Origin: Krasilnikovozyma curviuscula
Taxonomy: Eukaryota > Basidiomycota > Tremellomycetes > Cystofilobasidiales > Mrakiaceae
DNA: 49,422 nt
NCBI GenBank assembly: GCA_014825775.1
Contig: MVAQ01000160.1
Coordinates: forward strand, 1 to 49,422
Reading direction: 5' to 3'
Below, piece after piece: positions 38,455 to 49,422 of this stretch. The notes under the pieces are model-generated. The model saw only the letters and a list, made by a program, of their open reading frames with translations, did no database searches and was not told the origin of the DNA. A program made the translations under genes and the position numbers. Numbering within the stretch: the stretch's first letter is position 1; each line of letters opens with the position of its first letter.

Positions 38455-40151
38455 TCTGCTCAAACGACTTCATCCCAGCTCACCTTCTTTCTTCCTCCTC
38501 AATATTCTCTTTCTCGTAGCGTGGGACCGGCGACATTTGAGGACTGGGAAATGCTCCAACGAATGCCACCTCACGGAGCAGGAATCTCTCGCGCTGAAGC
38601 AACGAGGGTGATCCAGTTTGAGCGGGATAACCTCGAGCTCATCGCCCGCATCGTCGAGAAGGAAGGAATTACCGAGGAGGTTGATTTTTGGAAGGGAATG
38701 CTTTGCGAGAGTGAGTTTATCTTTTCTTTGTTAAAGTTGGAGTGTAGGTGAGGCTTATGGGATACTTGTTGTCCAGCTCACGAAACCGCAAAAGACTCGG
38801 AAGAGGCCAAAAGGCTATTCAACGACTGGTTGAACGCCAGAGAAGAAATCGGTCTGTCAGCTGATTCTCATAATACCACATTCATCTACGATGTTGAGGA
38901 GGCTAAAAAGGTAAGTCGGCGCTTGTCTTGCTTGCCGCGAGCGCCAGGGAAAAGGCTGACAATGCTTCATTCGGCTCATTCCATAGGTTTCCAGATTCAA
39001 GAAACTTTACTCTGCCTATTTGAGACCCGCAGGTTCAGTGCATTCGTTCGTTACTCCCACTTTCTCCACCGCTGTCAGTCAAACCGTGGAACTGACTCAA
39101 CCCAATCTTCAGTCACAAATTGTGTACTGCTCTTCTCCGCCTCGCCCTCGCGTCATCACCAAGTCTAACCTTTCATTCCTGGACACCGGTACACTCCATC
39201 AAGCAACTATCAACGTCGGAGAAGGGCGGGTGGATGGTTCAAACGGCCAAGGGATGCATCAAGACGAAGAAAGTCATCCTCGCGACTAACGCACACACCA
39301 AAAACTTCTTTGATAAAGAAGATGATATGCATCACCAGTTCGTTTCTCTCTCTATCTCTCTTTTTCTTCTTCTTTGCCTGGTTCTAAATCGCGGTTCTGT
39401 CCTCTAAATTCTTTTGACTCAATTAGTATTGTTCCCACTCTCGCACAGTGCTCTTTAATCACTCCACCACCGACCTTTTCCTCCGCATCTTCTCTGAATC
39501 ATACAATGAACATGAAAGACGGGATGTACCTCGTACAGACCCCCAGCGGTGGGATCGTCCTTGGAGGTGGGTTCGAGCTACTTGTCTCGCGTGGCCTGTG
39601 TACTCCTAGTCAGCGCGAAGGGGTTACCGATGACTCTTCGGTTATTCCGGCATGGGAGAAGCTGCTCGCGGATTATTGTGAAGAGCACTTTGAAGGGTGG
39701 GGGGAGGAGGCGTTGGGTGAGGGGCTGACACGATGTTGGACGGGTATTCTGACGCATGTGAAGGATTGCTTACCTGTTGTTGGTGAGGTGATGGGGAAGA
39801 AAGGGCTGTGGGTTGCTGCGGGATTTCATGGTCATGGCATGTGAGTGCCTAAGTCGTTTTCATTTTCACAGATGTTTAAAGCCTGATGCGTCCGAGGTTG
39901 CTGTTAGGTCGAGAATCTTTTCAGTCACGTCTGCGCTGGCAGAATTTCTCAAGGATGATACCTATGATGAGGCGTTGCTTCCGATCGCGTTCAAGCTTAC
40001 CAAGGAGAGGTTGGTGAGGGCTAGAGACGTCAATGTCGTCGACGTTTATACCAAGGAGGGGGAGAGCCTGAAGGATGACAAGCGTGGCAAGAGTGCAGAT
40101 GGAGACAAGGTGACGACACAGCCGAGTGGTTGGGGATGTGTCGTTGCTTGA
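38098..40151 (+). CDS. FAD-dependent oxidoreductase, DAO family (copy 2)
   Basis: Paralogue of the gene at 28669-30766, inverted relative to it. Exon 1 encodes the same first 77 residues (MSTFPQSFKSSV... to VVVVEAK), with Rossmann motif VIVGAGMTGSALAYF, followed by VGSGATGRNGGQ. Downstream the protein differs: GPATFEDWEMLQRM, EVDFWKGMLCE, AREEIGLSADSH, YLRPAGSVHS, KLCTALLRLALASS, WMVQTAKGCIKTKKVILATNAHTKNFF, DGMYLVQTPSGGIVLGGGFE and AAGFHGHGM, ending WGCVVA. An apparent frameshift near 39046-39112 disappears once an intron with donor GTTCGT at 39046 is removed; copy 1 has an intron at the same position. A second GTTCGT donor lies at 39338. Substrate unknown. Confidence 0.87.
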
Positions 40152-41373
40152 TAGATGGTGACGGTTCATTCTTGTTGAACATTGAGGAAGTTTATACGTG
40201 CCTCCAACCATTCTGTCTGAATACCGGATTTGTGGGAAAAGTAGATTGTTTTCCGCTCTTTTTGTTTCGCAAGAACACATTTAAAGTTTTGATATGATAC
40301 AATCAAGTTCTTTGAAGAACAAAAATCATATCGCTTGCGCTTTACCTTCTAACAACAATCTGCCAGTGAGCCTTATATTTAGCCAGTCTTGTACCACTAT
40401 CCGACGATCTTGACTAAAGCCAGTCGACCCAGCTATACGAAGCCACCATACTTTATACGAAAGCGGGAGATACTGCCTGTAATCTTGACCTCCTTGAGGC
40501 AATCCAAAAGTCGTGATTCGTTCAGTATGTGATGCAGAGTAGATGAGAGTGCTGATGGAGTAGGGCGATGGCCTCGATTCGTTTGAAAATTGACTCTCTA
40601 GCCAGACTTCAAGCGCGTAATGAGACACAAGAACGACAAGAGGCATCAGGTAGAGTAGTTCTTGGGTTTTCGTATGAGGTTGAAGATTGGGTCACTACGC
40701 GTCGAAAGTGTAGGTGAGGCGATACAATCAAACTTCGACATATAAGAGTTCAGCTTGGGGTCTGACTACGATAGTCTTCTGCACAGCTACTCTGACGATG
40801 GTCTTCCCCAGCTTTGATGAGCAACGCCTAAGGGCGTGGCTTCGATTCGTCGTGTAGTCGCGGCGCCTTTTTGCGATGGCTGAGAAATTAGCGTTGCGGA
40901 AAAGAAATTTACCCACCACCGTTTTCGAGCCACTCACGGCGACAACTTCGAGACTTGTTTCCAAAGTCATACCCGCGAAATTTGGTGAGGAGACACCAGG
41001 ATATTGGTTCGTCCGCAGCCATTTCTGGGATCAAGGCCAGGTAAGCCCTGTCCACGAAATCTGCACTTTTCAGCAAGTCCCAGAATCTGACTTGCTGGAC
41101 CTTCTTCTTTCCTCGCATCGCTCTGCTCTCGACCAGCGACAGCAGCCTTTCGGTGAGTTTGAGTCATTTTTGTTTACTTGCATCCACAGCTGGGTGTCCT
41201 AGGAAGATCTGTAGGAGTATTCTGGGGGGCGGAAGCAGGGAGGAGCTGACTAGTTTCCATTCTCGTCCAGAAACCCTCGACGTTTGGTCGACCACGCTCT
41301 TCGCGACCCCAGTGGGATATCTGGCCATCTACAGCTTCCCTCGACTCTTTAGAAGGCTGAATTGGAGTTCGGG
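40152..41373. other. Intergenic, oxidoreductase 2 to SNF2, with a possible spliced upstream frame
   Basis: 1.2 kb. It contains a nested hairpin at 40291-40332. An ATG frame starts at 40876 (MAEKLALRKRNLPTTVF) and can be extended in phase through two very short introns, 41041-41073 (33 nt) and 41153-41189 (37 nt). It then runs past the SNF2 ATG in another frame to a TGA near 41497. No domain recognised. It may be a leader frame of SNF2 or chance. Confidence 0.35.
40291..40332. other. Nested inverted repeat downstream of oxidoreductase 2
   Basis: Outer arms GATATGAT (40291-40298) and ATCATATC (40325-40332) enclose inner arms GTTCTT (40307-40312) and AAGAAC (40315-40320). It could fold as an RNA hairpin in the 3' region, 140 nt after the stop. 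Confidence 0.6.
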
Positions 41374-44300
41374 ATGTCAAACAACGGGATGTCCCCTCCA
41401 GCTGGTGGCTTTCAGCAGGGCCAGCAGCAGTTCAATCCCCAGCAGCTACAACAGCAATTCAACGGCCTTCAGAACGGTGGTGTTGCTGGCATGGTGAATC
41501 CCCAACAGATCCTTCAGAGGCAGCAGCAGCAGCAGCAGCAGCAGACGCAGGGTGGTCAGCTCCAGCAGCAGGGCCAACAGCCATTCTCCTTCAAGGCTGC
41601 GAACGGGATGCAGCTCCCTCCTTTACCTCCTGGTGTGACTCCTCAAGTTGTCCAAGGCTTGACCAAGGAGCGAATCAAGAGTGTCCTTGACGTAAGTTTA
41701 TCACAATCAAGTGGATAACACCCTTTTCCGTTAAATTTCATGGGAGGCACTGAAAAACAAATCGTAACTTAATTCACCTTTACAGCGAGGACAACAGCTC
41801 AAAAGTCAAGGTCTTACCGAAGAGACTTCTTCAGAGCTTGCACAACTCACAAATGTCATGAAGCTATTTTCCAGAGTTCAGGAGTGGAAGTGAGTTTGCA
41901 TTTTCCTCCTTCTTGACCAGAACTCAGAACGCGTGATTTACATTCGACCTTGCATTTACTAGCCGACAAGCTGCGCTTGTAGCTCAACAATACCAACAAG
42001 GTCAAACTCAGGCAGTCTCCAACGGCCCTCAACAGTCGAGTACGCCCGCGCCAGTGAATTTGGGTGCTCCTACACCTGCTTCAACTTCAGCTCCTACACC
42101 TGGGCCAGCCACTTCTCCAACACTAACAACGAATATCTCCACTGAGACTGTTGCTACTACTCCCGCAGCTCCTCAACAAATCACTCCTGAGCAGATGGCC
42201 AACTTGAAAATGCAGCTTCACTCCTACAAGCTACTCAACCGAGGAATGCCCCTCCCACCTCACCTCCAGGCAGCCATTGCTGGATCTGGTATCACTGATC
42301 CAAAGATCCTTGAAGAGCTCAGCGATGTGTCACAGAAGGTTGTTGAGGCTGCCATTGATGTGCATCAAGCTGCCGAGAGTCGAGACGCGCAGATTGCTGA
42401 AGGAAAGGGAAAAGAAGTTGAGAAGGCTGAACCAACAGCTTTTGAAGAAGATAATTCACCGCTCCCTAACGCATTAGAATTCGACAAGTCATCAGCCATC
42501 TACCCGTTCAACTCTTACACCCACCCACTCACCTTCCTAAAGAAACCAGCACCAGGAGTTGGCAACCAACTCCTTCCTACCCAATTCCAACGAACTCTCC
42601 TTCCATCCATCACACCACAAGGTATTGACCCATACATCTTGATGCAGGAGCGAAACGCCTTCATCCGAAACCGAATCGAATGGAGAATGGGCGAACTGGA
42701 ATCCCTTCCAGGCATGATTGGTGAAGACGGCGGAATGATTGATGTTCCTGCTCTCTTGGGTGAGGGACCTTCTAGAAGCAACTCCATCAAAATCAGAGCT
42801 CTCATTGAGTGGAAACAACTCAACCTGTTGGAGAAGCAGAAGGGTCTTCGCGAGGATGTCGTCCGCAACCTCAACAACGCCTCAGCGCTCGTTGGTGGTG
42901 GAACCGACCGTTCAGTGTTCAAAAGATCTAAACGCACCAACTTGCGTGATGCTCGTGCTACCGAGACTCTCGAGAGGAAGCAGCGAAGCGAGAGAGAGAA
43001 GAAGGTTAAGCAGAAGCAGCTGGACTATGTCGCGTCTATCATCAACCACTCCAGGGACCTCATCAGAGCTGGTCATACATACAAAGAAAGTCAAAAGAGG
43101 CTTGGCAAGAATGTATTGGCATTCCACATCAACACCGAGAAGGAAGAGGCCAAGCGTGTAGAACGTGTCGCTAAGGAACGTTTGAGAGCGTTGAAGGCGG
43201 ATGATGAAGAGGCTTACATGAAGCTCATCGACACTGCCAAGGACACCCGTATCACCCACTTGCTCCGTCAAACCGATTCCTACCTGGACTCATTAGCCCA
43301 AGCTGTCGTCGCTCAACAAAATGATGCCGTTCATGGTGGGCCCGTTCAACAGAACTTCGAGGTCGAGACTGGTCCAGCCGACGAGACGATGTTTGGTGCC
43401 TCCAAAGTTGCTCCTGAAGGTGGTGAAGAACCTTCTGATGGCAAAGTCGACTACTATGCTGTCGCCCACAAAATCAGCGAGAAGATTACCAGTCAGCCCA
43501 GCATTCTCGTTGGTGGAACTCTCAAGGAGTACCAGCTCAAGGGTTTGCAATGGATGGTTTCTCTCTACAATAACAGACTTAATGGTATCTTGGCTGATGA
43601 GATGGTGAATGTTCAGCGGCTTCGCTCGATCTGACTCATTGACTGACAGTTTTTGATTTCACAGGGTCTCGGTAAAACCATTCAAACACTCTCTTTGGTT
43701 ACCTTCCTCATTGAGAAGAAGAAAGTTCCCGGTCCTTACCTGATCATTGTCCCTCTCTCCACCATCACTAACTGGACTCTAGAGTTTGAGAAGTGGGCAC
43801 CTTCCGTTAAAGTCGTTATCTTCAAAGGTTCACCCAACGCTCGAAGAGACCAAGCCAATCAAATCAGATCTGGTAACTTCCAGGTCGTTGTCACCACTTT
43901 CGAATACATCATCAGAGAGAAAGCGGTGCTTGGAAAGATCAAATGGGTCCACACGATCATTGATGAAGGTCACCGAATGAAGAATGCCGAGAGTAAACTT
44001 AGTCAAACTTTAACATTATACTACACAAGCAAACATCGTTTGATTTTGACTGGTACTCCTCTCCAAGTAAGTCTGATTGTTTTTTTCGCTCTTCGACCTT
44101 TGTGTACATCTGAACTGACATCGCTCTCATTGCTTCGCCTCCTTCTCATTAGAACAATCTTCCTGAGTTGTGGGCTCTTCTAAACTTTGTTCTTCCAAAG
44201 ATCTTCAACTCTGTGAAATCGTTCGATGAATGGTTCAATACGCCATTTGCCAACACCGGTTCAACAGACAAGATGGAGATAAACGAAGAAGAACAATTGC

Positions 44301-46897
44301 TCATCATTCGTCGTCTTCACAAGGTCCTTAGACCATTCTTACTGAGAAGATTGAAGAAGGATGTCGAGAGCGAATTGCCAGATAAGGTCGAGAAGGTCAT
44401 CAAGTGTAAGATGAGTGCCTTGCAGTCAAGAATCTACAACACCTACAAGAAGTACGGATTTTTGCAAAGTGATGGTGTTGACAAGTCTGGGTAAGTATGA
44501 GACTTTTCTAATCTTCGATTTAAAGTCACTGATTTTGGTCTTTCTCTTTAGTAAAACCAACATTGTCAAAGGTCTCAACAACACCGTCATGCAGCTCCGA
44601 AAGATATGTAACCACCCTTACGTTCTTGAGGAAGTTGAAAGGGAAGTCAATCCCACCAAAATGAGTGATGATAACCTGTGGAGAGTGTCAGGAAAGTTCG
44701 AGTTGCTCGATAGGATATTGCCAAAGCTTTTCGCTACTGGTCACAGAGTATGTTTGGTTACTCCTGGAAGCATCGCTTTACAGCAACTGACACGCACATC
44801 ATTACTTTTTAGGTCTTAATCTTCTTCCAGATGGTCAACATCATGAACATCTTTGAAGACTATCTTCTTTGGAGAGGACACGGCGGCACCTTCTTGCGTT
44901 TGGACGGTTCTACTAAGGCCGACGATCGAACAGAGCTCATCGTCAAGTTTAACGCCAAAGATTCTCCTCACAAACTCTTCATCTTGTCTACTAGAGCTGG
45001 TGGTCTCGGTCTCAACTTGCAAACTGCTGATACCGTCATCATGTGAGTTTCTGCTTTTTTTGACTTGATTTTGCGCGGCCACTGTCCTGAACGCAGCCTT
45101 TCCAATCAAATTATCCAGCTACGATTCTGATTGGAATCCTCATGCCGATTTGCAAGCGCAAGATCGTGCTCATCGTATTGGTCAAAAGAAGGTTGTCAAA
45201 ATATTCCGACTGGTCACCAACAAGTCAATTGAAGAGGATATCTTAGCAACCGCTCAGGGCAAACTTGCTATTGATGGTAAAGTCATTCAGGCTGGTAAAT
45301 TCGATAACAAGTCTTCTGCTGCTGAACAGGAAGCCTACTTGGTGAGTGACCTTCAACTATGTCGCGCCTCACATAGTCACTTACTCGTTTCTTTTTCACT
45401 TGTAGCGGTCTCTACTTGAAGCTGAAGTGGACGAAGTTGATCCAGAGGATAACGGCGATATGGACGATAACGAAATCAACGAGCTAATTGCTCGTGGGGA
45501 TCATGAGCCTCCAATTTTCGCCCAGATGGACAGAGACAGAGAAGCCGACGAGATGCGGGCATGGCTTGAACAGACTGGCGGTAGAGGAAAGAAACCTGAT
45601 CGTTTGATGGAGGATTCTGAGGTTCCGGAGGTGTACAAGAGAGAAGTCGTTATAGTTGACACAGTCGAGAAGGATGAAGAGGGTAGAGGACAGAGATCTA
45701 GAAACCAAGTTCACTACGACGATGGTCTCACTGAAGAGCAGTTCCTTGCCGTGAGTAATTTTTATTTTTATTTGCCATTTCATCTCTCGGATCTGTTTGC
45801 TGACTCTTGTATTCATTTGTCGATCAGGCTGTTGATGATGATGGTGTTGACCTCAACGAAGTCATTGAGCAAAGAAGAGCCAAGGCTGAGCGTCGTAAAA
45901 ATAAAAAGGCAGTTGCAGACTCTGACGAAGAAGAGGCTGCTGTAGAGACGGATGAGGATGATGATGATGATCCGAGAAGAAAGAAGGGTAAAGGGAAAAA
46001 GAGAGGTAGAGTCTCGATGTCCGTTACACCTTCCTTCAATGGAGATGATGATGACAGAGACATTGTACGTAAAGCTTCTGCTTTGTTCCGTCCTTCTGAA
46101 AATGTCGCTGATGGTCTTGTACGTCTCACAGAAACGTCGAAAGACCGGCAACTCTGGAGGCAAAGTCGACGTCAACGCTATGTTTATGCCTCGAATGAAG
46201 GAAGTTATGAACACCATCTATGACGAGCTTGCTTCTAAGTTCAACGAGGAAATGAACCAGCCCCACTGTATTGCTTTCTTGCATCCAGTTAGTAAAGCGG
46301 TACGTCCTTTCTCTGTGTATGCGCATTTTGTGAGGTTTTTGAGGAGCGTTTCTTACCCTTGATGGTTCGTTATATTTTTCAGGACTATCCTGCATATTAC
46401 GTTATGATCAAGAAACCCATCGCTATGAGTCAAATCAAGCGAAAGATTGGTCAAGGCGCCTACAGGACGATGACTGCCTTCAGAGATGACTTTTACCAGA
46501 TGTTCGACAACGCGAGATTGTTCAACCAAGAAGGTTGGCATTTTTTTCTACGCTCGTTTCTGTGAATGTTGCTGATGTGGCTTTATCCCTCTTGCTTGCA
46601 GATTCTTGGGTCTACAACGACGCCAACATTCTTCAGGCCGATCTCGATGGGTACTGGAGCCAGATGGTTGTAGGAAGCGGTTTACCAGGTGCTCCTGAGG
46701 GCAATAGTAGTGGCTCGTCATCTCAACAACCAGTTTCTCAACCGAAGAAGGTCTTCCTCAAATTTAACAACACCGGAGCTGGAGCGGCTGCGAGCGCATC
46801 GACCAGTCAAGTCACAAGTCAAGCTCCTTCCACTGTCACGCCTGACGACGAGAGTGATGAAGCCTCGGAAATGTCAGCGTCGGAGGAGGAGGACTAA
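41374..46897 (+). CDS. SNF2: SWI/SNF-type chromatin remodelling ATPase
   Basis: Catalytic subunit of a SWI/SNF or RSC complex (Snf2/Sth1/Brahma), about 1,550 residues in 13 or so exons. Order: Gln-rich N-terminus with a CAG repeat; QLQ-like motif ([25 protein letters not shown]); an HSA region ([15 protein letters not shown] onward, Lys/Arg/Glu-rich); helicase N-lobe with [13 protein letters not shown] split by an intron, [10 protein letters not shown] and LTGTPLQNN; C-lobe with [43 protein letters not shown] and [11 protein letters not shown]. An acidic/basic SnAC-like region and a C-terminal bromodomain ([22 protein letters not shown]) follow, then an acidic tail. The ATG at 41374 is the first after an in-frame TAG at 41350. 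STH1 is an equally good name. Nuclear. Confidence 0.95.
41521..41544 (+). repeat. CAG trinucleotide repeat (polyQ) in SNF2
   Basis: Eight CAG codons in a row encode Gln within a Gln-rich N-terminus. Such tracts are length-variable in fungal transcription regulators. Confidence 0.9.
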
Positions 46898-47262
46898 ACT
46901 GCCTGTAGCAGATACTTTCCTCATTTTGCCGAATGGGCTGTCGGTAGTGTTCGGGAATGAGAACAGTTTCAGATGATTTGTATATTTCTTTCTCGCTTTT
47001 GTCTGCATATCTGAGTAGATGTTAAACTTCAGATTCTATCGCCTAACTATCAGATTATCAGATTGGTTCAACTTGCGATGACAGATGCAAGCTTGAAGAA
47101 AAAAAAATGAGCGCATCGGGGGGACTCGCAATTTTGTAGCCAAAAAGCACCTATGTGGGCTTCCTCCTAACTAAATGGATTGGTTATCTGTCGGATTTAC
47201 TTTAGACGGTCCTTGACTTCGTAGAAATTGTGATCTCGACAAATATATTTGAACGCGATTTG

Positions 47263-47267
47263 ATTGG
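47263..47267 (-). promoter_or_regulatory. CCAAT box upstream of SDH1
   Basis: ATTGG on the plus strand (CCAAT on the minus), in GATTGGCC, about 79 nt before the SDH1 ATG. HAP2/3/5-type CCAAT-binding complexes control respiratory genes in yeast, so a role is plausible. Confidence 0.5.
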
Positions 47268-47289
47268 CCGCCTGCAAGCTTGCAGGCGG
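47268..47289. promoter_or_regulatory. Perfect 22-bp palindrome abutting the CCAAT box
   Basis: The 11-bp half-site CCGCCTGCAAG is followed directly by its reverse complement, with no spacer, at 53-74 nt before the SDH1 ATG. It could be a dimeric protein site or a leader hairpin. Confidence 0.6.
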
Positions 47290-47341
47290 AAAAACCATTG
47301 CAGCAGTATTTCGATCTGTCGACCAACTTCATTCCCAAACA

Positions 47342-49422
<2,081 letters not shown>

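Larger units (their letters stand above)
46898..47341. other. Intergenic, SNF2 to SDH1
   Basis: 444 bp holding the SNF2 3' end and the SDH1 promoter. Near 47048-47066 there are two TATCAGATT-like repeats. A CCAAT box and a palindrome (listed separately) lie close to the SDH1 ATG. No gene. Confidence 0.55.

Noticed and set aside
39001..39300. Apparent frameshift making oxidoreductase copy 2 a pseudogene
   Set aside because: An intron 39046-39112 with GTTCGT donor restores the frame, and copy 1 has an intron at the same codon position.
42515..42940. Long minus-strand open frame inside SNF2
   Set aside because: It is the antisense shadow of the conserved HSA region; its own composition is not protein-like.

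Overview
This window is nuclear DNA from an intron-dense fungus, most likely a basidiomycete yeast. The signs are many short introns (about 50-90 nt, GT-AG), very small exons, a Rim15-type kinase, a two-domain Dph6, a seven-helix membrane protein resembling the basidiomycete DUF6534 family, and roughly 45-50% GC by eye. A Tremellomycete-like yeast is my best guess; this is inference, and no rRNA or other marker is present. I find seventeen protein genes and no rRNA, tRNA, CRISPR array or recognisable transposon. Gene coordinates run from start to stop codon and include introns; splice sites were read by eye and checked by reading frame and family motifs.

Left third (1-16.5 kb, all + strand): the 3' part of RIM15 (zinc finger, AGC kinase with a long activation-segment insert, receiver domain); a DUF2985 membrane protein; a YAT-type amino acid permease assembled from about 25 small exons; DPH6 with C-terminal RidA-like domains; and a small acidic protein of unknown function ('A').

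Middle (17-28.5 kb): ARF1, a divergent but intact second Arf (Arf'), and on the minus strand a paralogue of the acidic protein (A'). The order A-Arf1-Arf'-A'(inverted) looks like an old segmental duplication of an A-Arf block. A Zn2Cys6 transcription factor (minus) and a class II aldolase/adducin-domain protein (plus) follow, sharing a 299-bp divergent promoter, and then the DUF6534-like protein.

Right third (28.6-49.4 kb): two paralogous FAD-dependent (DAO-type) oxidoreductases in inverted orientation flank a GPR1/FUN34/YaaH (Ato) acetate/ammonium transporter and a vacuolar-type MFS transporter. The first ~360 bp of the two oxidoreductases, including intron 1, are about 98% identical although the rest has diverged, which points to recent gene conversion. 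The content suggests an amino acid/amine catabolism neighbourhood: an oxidase that could release ammonia, an ammonium/acetate transporter and a vacuolar amino acid transporter. Downstream lie the SWI/SNF ATPase gene (SNF2/STH1 type) and the 5' part of SDH1, which is cut by the window end and has a CCAAT box and a 22-bp perfect palindrome upstream.

The observations most worth following are the A/Arf duplication with an undescribed acidic protein family, the gene-conversion tract in the inverted oxidoreductases, and the microexons of the permease (10, 11 and 13 nt, and possibly 3 nt behind a GC donor).
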